DNA of 64,000 bases from an uncultured Faecalibacterium sp. (GCA_934533135.1 CAKTBG010000008.1:1-64000), one strand, 5' to 3'. Counted from the first letter of the stretch, positions 7,986-16,460 are shown. The notes: a model not told the origin generated them from the sequence alone. Numbers and translations are program-made.

Positions 7986-9896
7986 ATGAAGAAATCGCTT
8001 CGTTTTGCAAGTGCGGCACTGGCTCTGACTCTCGCCGCCGGCATGACCATGCCTGCCTTTGCTGCATCCAAGGCGACCTTTGAGAAATCCGAGACCGTGT
8101 ACACGGTGATGAACGCCGACGGCTCTGCCAAGAGCACCACCGTCAGCGAGCATCTGTACAGCGCAAACGGCCTGTCCAGCGTGACCGACCGCAGCACCCT
8201 GACCAACATCCAGAATACCGAGAGCAGCGCGGAGTTTACGCAGGACGGCGAGAAGCTGGTCTGGAACACCGACGACACGGACGTGTACTATAAAGGCGAG
8301 ACGACCCGTCCGCTGCCCATCACCGCCAAAGTGACCTATCAAATGGACGGCGTGGAGACCCCGCTGGAAAATCTGATCGGCAAGAGCGGCCACCTGACCG
8401 TGACCGTGGATCTGACCAACAACGAGACCGGCACCGTCGAGGTGAACGGCAAGACCCGCACCATCGTCACCCCGCTGATCACCGCCGTGGGCGTGGTCTT
8501 TGGCGAGGATGCCTCCAATGTCACCGCAGAGCACGGTGTGCTGGAGAGTGCAGCCAAGAGCTCCGTGGCCGCCTTCGTTACCCTGCCGGGCGTCAAGGAT
8601 TCGCTGGACGGCCTGCTGCCCAGCGACCTGTCCACCATCGAGGACTATCTGCAGGATCGTGTGACCGTTGAGGCCGATGTGACCGAGCTGACCGCACCCC
8701 AGATCATGCTGGCCTGCGCCACCAGCGCGGACGCTCTGGGAAAGGACAATGTGTTCGACCTGAGCAGCATCAACGAGCTGACCGACGGCATCAAGCAGCT
8801 GAACGACGCCATGAGCCAGCTCATGGACGGCGCATCCCAGCTGGTGGACGGTGCTTCCCAGCTGGCCACCGGCGGTCTGGCTCTGCTGGACGGCGCAAGC
8901 CAGCTCAAGACCGGTGCCAACGCCCTGAATGACGGCCTCGGCCAGCTGACCGACGGTCTGGACACCCTGACCGCCAACAACGCCGCCCTGAATGCCGGTG
9001 CCCAGCAGGTGGCCGACGGCGTTCTGGCTTCGGCCAACAGCACTCTGATGGAGGGCGGTCTGATCGACCAGCCCATGACGTGGGAAAACTACGCCTCTGT
9101 CATCGACGACATCCTGACGCTCGGCGACAAGACGCTGGCTGCCGGCCGCAAGAAGATGATCCGCACCATCTGGGAGCAGGCTCCGAACTTCAAGGCCAGC
9201 CAGCTGGACACTGCCCTGTATCTGGCCGCCACCAAGACCAACGATGACCTCGAAGCAGCTCTGAAGCTGATGCAGAATCTCGACCCGTCCTTCCTGAGCG
9301 GCCTTGTTGAAAAGCTGACCGACGCCGACGCCCAGCAGAAGATCCACGACGAGCTGTACCTGCAGGTCAAGAACAGCGACGATATGGCCAGCGTTGCGGC
9401 CCTGAAGACCAGCCTGAGCCAGATCCAGTACTTCGTCTCCAGCGTCAACCAGTACACCAACGGTGTGGCCACCGCTGCCGACGGCGCACACTCGGCCAAG
9501 GAGGGCAGTGCGCAGCTGGCTTCCGGCACCAAGACCCTCTTCGACGGCGTGAACACCCTGAACGACGGTGTGGGGCAGCTGAGCGACGGCACCGTGCAGC
9601 TGAACGACGGCCTGAACCAGTTCAACGAGGAAGGCATCTCCAAGCTGACCGGCTCGCTGGACACCGACCAGATCCACGCCCTCAAGACCGTTCTGGACGA
9701 GATGACCGACCGCCTCGACGCCTACACCAGCTTTGCCGGTGCCCCCGAGGAGGCTTCCAGCAGCGTGAAATTCATCTATAAGACCGGCGAGACCGTCGCC
9801 GCCGTGGAGAACACCGCCGACACCGCGGCAACGGTGCAGGAAGGCAACTTCTTCACCCGCCTGTGGCAGCGGATCGTCAACCTGTTCAAGTTCTGA
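7986..9896 (+). CDS. Secreted xxxLxxG heptad-repeat protein, MMPL partner
   Basis: This is a 636-residue protein. The signal peptide (residues 1-26) ends in MPAFA-A. A beta-rich N-terminal part extends to about residue 250. Two blocks of heptads of the form xxQLxDG/xxLxxG follow, at ~255-340 and ~490-555, separated by a helical segment. The same heptads occur in YhgE/Pip-type proteins, which co-occur with membrane transporters. The C-terminus is a short amphipathic stretch with no clear anchor. The gene lies 5 bases after the MMPL gene and shares its terminator. An adaptor or wall-spanning conduit role is inferred. Confidence 0.82.
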   Translation: MKKSLRFASAALALTLAAGMTMPAFAASKATFEKSETVYTVMNADGSAKSTTVSEHLYSANGLSSVTDRSTLTNIQNTESSAEFTQDGEKLVWNTDDTDVYYKGETTRPLPITAKVTYQMDGVETPLENLIGKSGHLTVTVDLTNNETGTVEVNGKTRTIVTPLITAVGVVFGEDASNVTAEHGVLESAAKSSVAAFVTLPGVKDSLDGLLPSDLSTIEDYLQDRVTVEADVTELTAPQIMLACATSADALGKDNVFDLSSINELTDGIKQLNDAMSQLMDGASQLVDGASQLATGGLALLDGASQLKTGANALNDGLGQLTDGLDTLTANNAALNAGAQQVADGVLASANSTLMEGGLIDQPMTWENYASVIDDILTLGDKTLAAGRKKMIRTIWEQAPNFKASQLDTALYLAATKTNDDLEAALKLMQNLDPSFLSGLVEKLTDADAQQKIHDELYLQVKNSDDMASVAALKTSLSQIQYFVSSVNQYTNGVATAADGAHSAKEGSAQLASGTKTLFDGVNTLNDGVGQLSDGTVQLNDGLNQFNEEGISKLTGSLDTDQIHALKTVLDEMTDRLDAYTSFAGAPEEASSSVKFIYKTGETVAAVENTADTAATVQEGNFFTRLWQRIVNLFKF

Positions 9897-9940
9897 GCAC
9901 TTCCCTGAGAACCCCTGCATAGAAAGATCTGCATAAAACC

Positions 9941-9994
9941 AAAGAGCGTCCCCGATCCGATGGGCATCCCATCGGCCGGGTGACGCTCTTTTTG
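9941..9994 (+). terminator. Terminator of the MMPL operon
   Basis: AAAGAGCGTC (9941-9950) pairs with GACGCTCTTT, with an inner CCGATGGG-cat-CCCATCGG stem and a trailing T-run. Confidence 0.88.
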
Positions 9995-10049
9995 TCGGTT
10001 TTTTGGAGAGGACACTGCGGTCAAGGCGGAGAGAATCGGCAAGAACCTG

Positions 10050-10113
10050 TCGTTTCGTGTTATTTTTCAGGAACACAATACGATATGGACGAATGAGAAA
10101 GCTCTGGTATAAT
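10050..10113 (+). promoter_or_regulatory. Promoter of the mini-peptide gene with inverted-repeat operator
   Basis: TCGTTTCGTGTT (10050-10061) and AACACAATACGA (10072-10083) form an imperfect inverted repeat, 10 of 12 positions, with half-site centres 22 bases apart. The right arm continues as TATGGACGA and matches 17 of 21 positions in the ABC exporter promoter (11434-11454). TATAAT is at 10108-10113. No good -35 hexamer exists; the motif occupies that place, which suggests an activator site. Confidence 0.65.
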
Positions 10114-10191
10114 ACACTATCGCAAGGCAGGAAATGAGCGCAGCATCAAAAGTTGAATTGCTATAAAATTATAAAAAAGGTGGATGACAAA

Positions 10192-10407
10192 ATGAAAAAA
10201 CTGATTTCGATTGTTCTTACGGCTGTGCTGTGTGGAACGATGATGACGACTACATCTTTGGCCAACTGCTCTGCGGAAAAACAGCCTTCCGATGAGCGTC
10301 CTTCTTCCTCTTCTTCGGAGCAGGAAAACAAGGAGGAAAATAAAAAGGGTGCGGATTATCCAACAAATCCTGCCGATGCACAGAATCCGCAAGGAGAACT
10401 TACTTAA
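10192..10407 (+). CDS. Small secreted peptide precursor, candidate signalling peptide
   Basis: This is a 71-residue protein. The ATG at 10192 is preferred because AAGGTGG lies 8 bases upstream; an in-frame start at 10153 is possible. A signal peptide (MKKLISIVLTAVLC..., cleavage near SLA-N) is followed by a hydrophilic Ser/Glu/Lys linker and a Pro/Asn/Gln C-terminus (NPADAQNPQGELT). It has no enzyme domain. Its stop codon overlaps the stop of the convergent XRE/TPR regulator, and its promoter shares a motif with the ABC exporter promoter. Precursors of RRNPP regulators are small, exported and tightly linked in this way. That role is inferred; a short cell-wall peptide is the alternative. Confidence 0.7.
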   Translation: MKKLISIVLTAVLCGTMMTTTSLANCSAEKQPSDERPSSSSSEQENKEENKKGADYPTNPADAQNPQGELT

Positions 10408-11321
10408 TCAGAAAATTCTAATCCGAGATATTTTTTTGCTTCCTGTTTTGTGATCTCTAAATCTTTCTGCCATCCGATTGCTTGACAAATATAATAAGCT
10501 TGGCGATAGGCTTTTGCGCTTTCGGCATCGTTTCCCAAAAAATGATTGCACTCGGCATAGATCTCAATGCATCCGGAAAGAAGCTGAAAGTGTCCGTATT
10601 TGATGCAGGCGTCTTTCCCTTCAAGGGCAAGCTGCGCACCTTCCTCGTAGCGGCCACATAGATCCAATACCCGGGCGTAGTTGTATAAAATAAGAGGCAA
10701 AATTCCAGTAGATGTAATTGTTTCCTGATAGTGTTTGCGCACATATTTCAGCAGCTGATAAAAGATATCAGCTGCTTTTTTATTGTTTCCGGAAGCAGAA
10801 TAGGCATTCGCAAGCTGATTTATTGTTTTGATTTCATCTCTGCTATAGATATGACCTTCAATTTCATCCAACGAAAAAGACGGAACAGTTAATTGAATTG
10901 CACGCATTAAAAGTTCGATTTGTTCGTCGGTAGAGTATTGACCATTTATACTGCCAAGGAGTGCTTTGGAGCGAAGGATGAATTGCTGTGTCAGGTGATC
11001 ATCCGGCCGGGAAAGTTTCTCTAATTGAGTGAGTTTTTTAAGACACGCTTCTTGTTGTCGCGTTGCATTGCAGGCGACAATTTCTTTTTCCAAAGCTTCG
11101 ATTTCCAGCTCGTCTTTGCTCAGTAAGGCGTAATAACGGTCGTCCGGCAGGTCAAGACGCTGTAAGATGGCGTTGATCCGGGAACGACTGGGCGTCTGCT
11201 TGCCATTTTCGATCCGGGAAAGGGTGATTGGCTCACAGATGCCGTTGCAGACTTCCTCTTGTGTCAGCCCAAGATCCAGCCTGCGCTGGCGGATAAACTC
11301 TCCAAGAAGGAAATTTTGCAT
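10404..11321 (-). CDS. XRE-HTH/TPR transcriptional regulator, RRNPP-like
   Basis: This is a 305-residue protein. The ATG at 11321 has AAAGGCGG upstream; the longer frame to 11363 does not. Residues ~7-60 are an XRE HTH (FIRQRRLDLGLTQEEV, then LSRIENGKQTPSRS). The remainder is all-helical with TPR-like repeats (e.g. ALEGKDACIKYGHFQLLSGC). This is the layout of Rgg/PlcR/PrgX/ComR-type receptors, which bind re-imported peptides. The gene is lower in GC than its neighbours, a possible sign of transfer. It ends on the stop of the mini-peptide gene and diverges from the ABC exporter. Confidence 0.88.
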   Translation of the reverse strand: MQNFLLGEFIRQRRLDLGLTQEEVCNGICEPITLSRIENGKQTPSRSRINAILQRLDLPDDRYYALLSKDELEIEALEKEIVACNATRQQEACLKKLTQLEKLSRPDDHLTQQFILRSKALLGSINGQYSTDEQIELLMRAIQLTVPSFSLDEIEGHIYSRDEIKTINQLANAYSASGNNKKAADIFYQLLKYVRKHYQETITSTGILPLILYNYARVLDLCGRYEEGAQLALEGKDACIKYGHFQLLSGCIEIYAECNHFLGNDAESAKAYRQAYYICQAIGWQKDLEITKQEAKKYLGLEFSD

Positions 11322-11433
11322 GATGGGTACCGCCTTTCTGGTTTGATAGTTGTAGTATAGCATAACAAAATGGGGCTTTCCAGTGACGATGGGGGAAAAA
11401 TAGGATGAATTATATCATTTTGTTTTTTTTTAT

Positions 11434-11476
11434 AACACGAAACGATATGGTCGGCCAGGGATTTGTATGATAAGAT
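11434..11476 (+). promoter_or_regulatory. ABC exporter promoter carrying the shared regulator motif
   Basis: AACACGAAACGA (11434-11445) followed by TATGGTCGG (to 11454) matches the motif upstream of the mini-peptide gene. A -10-like TAAGAT follows at 11471-11476, at nearly the same distance from the motif (16 versus 15 bases). Again there is no separate -35. Confidence 0.6.
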
Positions 11477-11518
11477 ATAGGCACCGAAAGACAAAATTGG
11501 GAATGAAGGGAAAGCATT

Positions 11519-13120
11519 ATGAAATATTACCTCAAAAAATTCTGGAAGCCAGCTGCGGCGGCCGCCGCGCTCATGATTCTGGCGTATGGTCTGCAGGTGT
11601 ACACGAGTTTGCTGCAGATCCAGATCATGCAGTCGCTGCTGGACGGAGATCTGAAAATGTTTCTGCTGAAAATCGTGCTGTCGCTGGCCGTATGGCTTGT
11701 GATTGTGCTGTGTCTGATCGGCGAAACCGTTTTTCAGGGGCGCACCGTCCGGCAGATCAATAACGCCCTGCGCCGGGATATGGCGGTCGGGCTGCTGCGC
11801 AAAACACATCAGGAGTATCACAAACTTGAGAGCGGAGAATATCTCTCCCAGTTTACGAACGATGTCAATCAGATCAATCAGCTGGCATGGACGCCGTTTT
11901 TTGTTCTGATCGGAGCGGCTGCACAGGTGGCCTGCGGCATCGCTGCACTGGCGTCGATCCATTGGCTGCTGCTGGCGGCGTCGCTTGTGATCGCCGTCAT
12001 CATGATCTTTGTACCAAGACTGTTCAACCAACAGCTGGGGCAGGTGGGTGCAGAATGTTCTGCAAATCAGTCGGATGGAATCAGCAAAATCAAAGACCTG
12101 CTGGCAGGCTACGATGTTCTGCGCTTTTTTGGGAAGGATGCCCGATTCACCACAGGGATCTATCGTGCCAGCGATCAGATCGAGGCGGCGGGCTACAAAC
12201 TGAATGTGACGAAGGATTGCATCGGCAATGGGCTGGCTTATGTGAGCGCGCTTTGTCAGGTATCGGTTTCGGTGCTCCTTGGCGTGCTGATTTTCCATGG
12301 CAGGATCCCGCTGGCAGCCTTTATGGGAACCGGAAATATCTGTGCAGGCGTGTATAACGGACTGAATCAGATCTCGAAGCTGTCGGTGTCCTTTGCGGCA
12401 AGCAGACCGTATTTTGCCAAGATCACCTGCCATGTGGAGGACAGGCAGGCGGAGCAAAAGACGTTGCGGCCTTTTGCACACGCCATCTCGGTCGAAAATC
12501 TTTCCTTCTGCTACGGCGAAAAGCCTATTTTGGAAAATGTATCCTTCCGGTTTGAAAAAGGGAAAAAATATGCGCTGACCGGGCCTTCCGGCTGCGGAAA
12601 GTCTACATTGCTGAAACTTCTGCTGGGTTGGCTGCCCGATTATACGGGGCACATTTCTTTGGATGAAACCGACATCCGCACCGTTGCGCCGGAACAGCTG
12701 CAGCAGCAGATGAGCTATATCGAGCAGAATGTATTCCTGTTCAACACCACCATCCGGGAGAACATCACGCTGGGCGAGGAGTTCCCGGAGGAGCAGCTGC
12801 AAAAGGCAGTGCAGGACAGCGCACTGGCGGGGGATCTGGCGTGGATGCCGGACGGGTTGGATACCGTCGTCGGGGAAGAGGGCTGCAACGTCTCCGGCGG
12901 ACAGAAGCAGCGCATCGCCATCGCCCGTGCGCTCATTCACAAGCGTTCCATCCTGCTGGTGGACGAAGGCACGAGTGCGCTGGACGCCAAGAATGCCGAC
13001 CTTGTGGAAAAGAGCCTGCTGGCAAACCCTGACCTGACCCTCATCCTCATCAGCCACCATCTGACCCCGGAGCGGAAAGCGCAGTTCGACCGGGTCTATG
13101 CGATGGAAGCAGCAAGATGA
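11519..13120 (+). CDS. ABC exporter, fused permease and ATPase
   Basis: This is a 533-residue half-transporter. Residues ~10-310 form a six-TM ABC type-1 exporter domain with the characteristic QFTNDVNQI segment. The ATPase follows, with Walker A GPSGCGKST, the Q-loop, signature VSGGQ, Walker B ILLVDEGTSALD and H-loop SHH. There is no peptidase C39 domain, so it would not process double-Gly leaders. It acts as a homodimer or with an unseen partner. It is divergent from the XRE/TPR regulator and shares a promoter motif with the mini-peptide gene, so it may export the peptide or something it controls. The substrate is not known. Confidence 0.9.
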   Translation: MKYYLKKFWKPAAAAAALMILAYGLQVYTSLLQIQIMQSLLDGDLKMFLLKIVLSLAVWLVIVLCLIGETVFQGRTVRQINNALRRDMAVGLLRKTHQEYHKLESGEYLSQFTNDVNQINQLAWTPFFVLIGAAAQVACGIAALASIHWLLLAASLVIAVIMIFVPRLFNQQLGQVGAECSANQSDGISKIKDLLAGYDVLRFFGKDARFTTGIYRASDQIEAAGYKLNVTKDCIGNGLAYVSALCQVSVSVLLGVLIFHGRIPLAAFMGTGNICAGVYNGLNQISKLSVSFAASRPYFAKITCHVEDRQAEQKTLRPFAHAISVENLSFCYGEKPILENVSFRFEKGKKYALTGPSGCGKSTLLKLLLGWLPDYTGHISLDETDIRTVAPEQLQQQMSYIEQNVFLFNTTIRENITLGEEFPEEQLQKAVQDSALAGDLAWMPDGLDTVVGEEGCNVSGGQKQRIAIARALIHKRSILLVDEGTSALDAKNADLVEKSLLANPDLTLILISHHLTPERKAQFDRVYAMEAAR

Positions 13121-13129
13121 GGACAAATG

Positions 13130-13185
13130 CACCCGAACGATTTCGCGGACTTCCGATCCTGCGATGCGTTCGGGTGTGTTTCGTT
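13130..13185 (+). terminator. Wide-loop terminator after the ABC exporter
   Basis: CACCCGAACG (13130-13139) pairs perfectly with CGTTCGGGTG (13167-13176). A T-rich tail follows. The 27-base loop is unusually large. Confidence 0.6.
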
Positions 13186-13259
13186 TGAGCGGGTTGCTCT
13201 GTTCTGGCGGACGCTGCGCGGGGCGGGCGAGGCCGTTTGGAAAGCCCGCACAGCCCATC

Positions 13260-13288
13260 TTGACCATTTTTCGGATTGGATGTATTAT
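13260..13288 (+). promoter_or_regulatory. Promoter of the MATE gene
   Basis: TTGACC at 13260-13265, a 17-base spacer and TATTAT at 13283-13288. Confidence 0.7.
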
Positions 13289-13378
13289 AAAACTTACGGC
13301 ATAATTTTTGTGCGAAGAGACGAAGCCTGCCGCTGGTGTACGGTGGGAAACGAAAACGGAATAGAAAAGGAGAAGATC

Positions 13379-14743
13379 ATGGCGCAGACCGCAGTGGAAC
13401 CCGAGCAGAAAAAGACTCGGCTGATGACCGAGGGCAGCATCTGGAAAAACATCCTGCTGTTCTCGGTGCCGCTGATCCTTGGCAACCTGCTCCAGCAGCT
13501 TTACAATACCGCCGACTCCATCATCGTCGGCAATTTTCTGGGCAGCAACGCGCTGGCCGCCGTTGGCTCTAGCGGTTCGCCCATTTATCTTCTGATCGGT
13601 TTCAGTCAGGGCATCGCCGTCGGTGCGGGCGTGGTCGTGGCGCAATATCTGGGCGCAAAGGATCGCAAGGACGCGCAGGACGCCATCCATACGTCGCTGG
13701 CCATCGCCGCGCTCCTCGGCATTCTGCTGACGGTGGGCGGCATCCTGTTCAGCCGCAGCCTGCTGGTCTGGATGAACACCCCGGCCGAGGTTCTGGGCGA
13801 CGCCGTGACCTATATGCAGATCTACTTCGGCGGCGTGCTGTTCAGCGTCCTGTACAATATGGCGGCGGGCATCCTGAACGCGGCCGGAAACTCCCAGCGG
13901 TCGCTGCTCTATTTGGGCATCGCGTCGGTGACCAACATCGTTCTCGACCTTGTGTTCATCGCCGGGTTCCGGATGGGCGTGGAGGGCGCGGCCATCGCCA
14001 CCGACCTGAGCCAGCTGGTGTCCTGCGTGCTTTCGCTGGCGTTTTTGACCCGGGTGGAGGCGGACTACCGGGTGACCCTGCGCAAGATCCGCCCCCATGC
14101 AAAGATGGCATCCCGGATCATCCGGATCGGCCTGCCGACCGGCATCCAGAACATGGTCATCTCCTTCTCGAACGTGCTGGTGCAGTCCAGCGTCAACGGC
14201 TACGGTGCCGCAGCCATGGCCGGATTTGCCGCGTACATGAAGATCGACGGGTTCAACATCCTGCCGGTGACCAGCTTCAGCATGGCCGCCACCACCTTCG
14301 TGGGGCAGAACTACGGCGCGGGCAGGCTCGACCGGGTCAGGAAGGGCGTGTGGGTCACGCTGGCCATGAGCGTGGTGTATACGCTGGCCGCCGGTGCGCT
14401 GCTGCTGTTGTTCCAGAACCCCATCATGCACCTGTTCACCAGCGAAGACACCGTGGTGGCGTTCGGCGTGACGGCCATGCATTACTTCTGCCCCTTCTAC
14501 TTCCTGCTGGGCATCCTGCATGGTCTGGCGGGCGCAGTGCGCGGCACCGGCAAGAGCGTACCGCCCATGGTGGTGCTGCTGGTCTCGCTCTGCCTGTTCC
14601 GGGTGGTGTGGATCCAGTTCGTTCTGCCCTTCTTCCACAGCATCGACGGGGTGTTCGTGCTTTACCCGGTGTCGTGGGCATTTGGCGCGGTGCTCATGAT
14701 CCTTTACACATGGAAAGGCAAGTGGATGGAGCAGGAACCATAA
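13379..14743 (+). CDS. MATE-family multidrug/cation efflux protein
   Basis: This is a 454-residue protein with about 12 TM helices. The start is the ATG at 13379 with AAAAGGAG upstream; the frame extends further upstream but overlaps the promoter. Two MatE repeats are visible, the first with the family signature LGNLLQQLYNTADSIIVG and the second from about residue 240 (IGLPTGIQNMVISFSN). Members exchange Na+ or H+ for organic cations, drugs or metabolites. It is followed at 90 bases by the chromate-transporter pair, probably a separate transcript. The substrate cannot be read from sequence. Confidence 0.93.
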   Translation: MAQTAVEPEQKKTRLMTEGSIWKNILLFSVPLILGNLLQQLYNTADSIIVGNFLGSNALAAVGSSGSPIYLLIGFSQGIAVGAGVVVAQYLGAKDRKDAQDAIHTSLAIAALLGILLTVGGILFSRSLLVWMNTPAEVLGDAVTYMQIYFGGVLFSVLYNMAAGILNAAGNSQRSLLYLGIASVTNIVLDLVFIAGFRMGVEGAAIATDLSQLVSCVLSLAFLTRVEADYRVTLRKIRPHAKMASRIIRIGLPTGIQNMVISFSNVLVQSSVNGYGAAAMAGFAAYMKIDGFNILPVTSFSMAATTFVGQNYGAGRLDRVRKGVWVTLAMSVVYTLAAGALLLLFQNPIMHLFTSEDTVVAFGVTAMHYFCPFYFLLGILHGLAGAVRGTGKSVPPMVVLLVSLCLFRVVWIQFVLPFFHSIDGVFVLYPVSWAFGAVLMILYTWKGKWMEQEP

Positions 14744-14833
14744 AAAGCTTTTATGAATAGCCATACGGATTCGGTATTTGTCAAATCGGGAGGGGGTGTG
14801 ATACTCTTATCCAGAGAAAAGGAGGAGGCAGTT

Positions 14834-15448
14834 ATGGAATACAGCAAAGCAGCAACGGCAGAAAAAACCATGCGGGAACAGGAGACCGACCGTCCGTCCG
14901 GCCTGCGGATGGCGGCGTACCTGTTCGTTCAGTTCATCAAGATCGGTGCGTTCACCTTCGGCAGCGGGTGGAGCATTCTGGCGCAGATCGAGCAGGAGTT
15001 TGTGGATCGGCGGAAGTGGATCACCAAAAGCGACCTGATGGAGCTGATCGCGGTGGGCAAGTCGCTGCCGGGCATCATGGTGGCCAATATCACCCTGCTG
15101 TTCGGGTACCAGCTGGCCGGTGTTGCGGGCGGCGTGGCCTGCGCCATCGGCCTGTGCCTGCCGGCGGTGATCGTGCTGACCGCTGTGACTGCCATCTATG
15201 ACCTCATCAAGTCGAACTACTGGGTCTTTGCGGCTCTGCGGGGCGTCCAGTGCGCAGTGGTGCCCATCATCGGCAGCGCGGCCATCAGCCTCGGCAAGGA
15301 GACCCTGAAAAGCAAGATGGCGATCGTCCTGTGCATTGGCGCGTTCTGCGTCTGTGCCTTTACCGGCATCAGCAACCTGACGCTGGTGCTCGGCGGCGTC
15401 ATCGCCAGCCTGATCTGGATGGGGGTGAAAGAACATGGCCATGCTTGA
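14834..15448 (+). CDS. Chromate transporter (CHR) subunit 1, short-chain type
   Basis: This is a 204-residue protein. The ATG at 14834 follows AGGAGG; the frame extends to 14753 without a site. It is a single CHR domain with about six hydrophobic segments and the family motif FTFGSGWSILAQIEQEFV. Short-chain CHR proteins work in pairs, equivalent to the two halves of long ChrA. Its end overlaps the next gene by 14 bases, so the two are translationally coupled. The physiological anion in gut anaerobes need not be chromate; sulfate-like anions are plausible. Confidence 0.9.
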   Translation: MEYSKAATAEKTMREQETDRPSGLRMAAYLFVQFIKIGAFTFGSGWSILAQIEQEFVDRRKWITKSDLMELIAVGKSLPGIMVANITLLFGYQLAGVAGGVACAIGLCLPAVIVLTAVTAIYDLIKSNYWVFAALRGVQCAVVPIIGSAAISLGKETLKSKMAIVLCIGAFCVCAFTGISNLTLVLGGVIASLIWMGVKEHGHA

Positions 15449-15986
15449 GACACTGTTCCAGCTGTTCGTGGCTTTTACGAAGATCGGGTTTACCAGCTTC
15501 GGCGGCACCTCGATGATCCCCCTGATCATGGAGGAAATGTCCGCCCACGGGTGGATGAACGAGGCGGATCTGTCCAATCTGGTTGCCATCGCCGAGATGA
15601 CCCCCGGTTCGCTGGGCGTCAACTGCGCCACCTTTGCGGGCACCAAGACCGCCGGCTTGATCGGCGGCGTGGCGGCCGTTCTGGGCGTCCTCTGCCCGAC
15701 CCTGACCCTGACGCTGGCCGCGGCCATCTTCTTCCACAAGTTCCGGGAGAGCAAGGTCATGGGCTATATCATGCGCTTTGTCAAGCCCATCTGCATCGGC
15801 ATGATCGCGCAGGTGCTGGTCAGCCTGAGTATGCAGAACTACGTCGCTGCTTCCGGTTGGCCCGACCCGCTGGCCATCGCCATCGGTGCCGTCTGCTTCT
15901 ACCTGATCCGCTGGCGGAAGATGGCGGTTCCCAAAGTCATCGGCATCGCCGCCGTGCTGGGCTTGGTGAGCTTTGGCGTGCTGTGA
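15435..15986 (+). CDS. Chromate transporter (CHR) subunit 2, short-chain type
   Basis: This is a 183-residue membrane protein, the second half of the short-chain CHR pair. It has the matching N-terminal motif FTKIGFTSFGGTSMIPLI and the conserved MTPGSLGVNCATFAG. It overlaps the first subunit by 14 bases. The hairpin at 16011-16044 lies directly downstream. Together the two would make one heterodimeric permease. Confidence 0.9.
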   Translation: MAMLETLFQLFVAFTKIGFTSFGGTSMIPLIMEEMSAHGWMNEADLSNLVAIAEMTPGSLGVNCATFAGTKTAGLIGGVAAVLGVLCPTLTLTLAAAIFFHKFRESKVMGYIMRFVKPICIGMIAQVLVSLSMQNYVAASGWPDPLAIAIGAVCFYLIRWRKMAVPKVIGIAAVLGLVSFGVL

Positions 15987-16010
15987 AGAGATCATTCCGG
16001 ATAAAAACGA

Positions 16011-16052
16011 ACCCGCTCCTGAGAGATTTTCCACAGGAGTGGGTTTTGGCTT
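16011..16052 (+). terminator. Terminator of the CHR pair
   Basis: ACCCGCTCCTG (16011-16021) pairs with CAGGAGTGGGT (16034-16044), followed by a T-rich tail. Confidence 0.75.
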
Positions 16053-16081
16053 TTGAATTGAAATTTTGTGAAACTTATGAT
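16053..16081 (+). promoter_or_regulatory. Promoter of the small membrane-peptide (toxin-like) mRNA
   Basis: TTGAAT at 16053-16058, a 17-base spacer and TATGAT at 16076-16081. The transcript would start near 16088. Its ~130-base leader contains GGTGC/GCACC hairpins, and CTCCTCC at 16164-16170 can mask the GGAGGAG Shine-Dalgarno at 16207-16213. Confidence 0.65.
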
Positions 16082-16220
16082 ACACTGAGGGCGAAAGGTG
16101 CTGTCTGCACCACAGGTGGTCAGCCCCTCCCGGCGGAATGTCCGGGGGAGGTTTACTGAAGTTCTCCTCCGGACGGTATGAATGTTCAACGAGCAGGAAG
16201 CCCAAAGGAGGAGTTCCATC

Positions 16221-16364
16221 ATGGAAGTTTTGAATATTGTTTTTAGCGCACTGAACCTTCTTGCGACAGTCGTCATTGGCGTCATTCAGGTGACGTGGAT
16301 GATCTCGCGGGATGTCTTTCGGGACAAACCAAAGGCAAAACACTATTCTCACGACAAAAAGTAA
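16221..16364 (+). CDS. 47-residue single-TM peptide, candidate type I toxin
   Basis: A strong AAAGGAGGAG site precedes the ATG at 16221. The peptide has one hydrophobic helix (residues ~3-25), then a basic, polar tail (MISRDVFRDKPKAKHYSHDKK). This is the make-up of Fst/TxpA-like membrane toxins, although the sequence does not match one I can name. The stop codon lies inside a bidirectional terminator stem. A perfect minus-strand promoter 120 bases downstream would produce a convergent antisense RNA. The Shine-Dalgarno is complementary to an upstream CTCCTCC, as in toxin mRNAs kept silent until processed. Toxicity is inferred from this architecture. Confidence 0.75.
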   Translation: MEVLNIVFSALNLLATVVIGVIQVTWMISRDVFRDKPKAKHYSHDKK

Positions 16365-16402
16365 ACGACCGCCTCACAGTTCCCCAACTCGAGCGGTCGT
16401 TT
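16363..16402. terminator. Bidirectional terminator shared by toxin-like mRNA and antisense RNA
   Basis: AAACGACCGC (16363-16372) pairs with GCGGTCGTTT (16393-16402). T-rich stretches follow on both strands (TTTGCTT rightward, TTTACTTTTTG leftward). Confidence 0.85.
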
Positions 16403-16454
16403 GCTTAACAACTAATCGGGAGAGGTGCTGATCATCGCAGACAGCACCTTTCGT
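16363..16454 (-). ncRNA. Putative antisense antitoxin RNA, about 92 bases
   Basis: It is bounded by a consensus promoter (16461-16489, minus strand) and the bidirectional terminator. Its first 17 bases (CGAAAGGTGCTGTCTGC, 16453-16437) are identical to bases 16092-16108 near the 5' end of the convergent toxin-like mRNA. Its GGTGCTG...CAGCACC hairpin places CAGCACCT where it can pair with AGGTGCTG of the mRNA leader. The two RNAs also overlap over the terminator. This resembles the convergent par system, but no expression evidence is available. Confidence 0.65.
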
Positions 16455-16460
16455 ATCTTC

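Noticed and set aside
7674..10076. 800-codon minus-strand open frame
   Set aside because: Antisense to the MMPL partner gene; its translation mirrors the heptad repeat and carries no family motif.
13127..13378. N-terminal extension of the MATE gene
   Set aside because: It spans a terminator and a TTGACC-N17-TATTAT promoter; the ATG at 13379 has the RBS and the family start.
11264..14764. 1166-codon minus-strand open frame
   Set aside because: Antisense shadow of the ABC exporter, MATE and intergenic DNA; low-complexity His/Gln/Asp-rich translation, no RBS, and real genes with clear motifs lie opposite.
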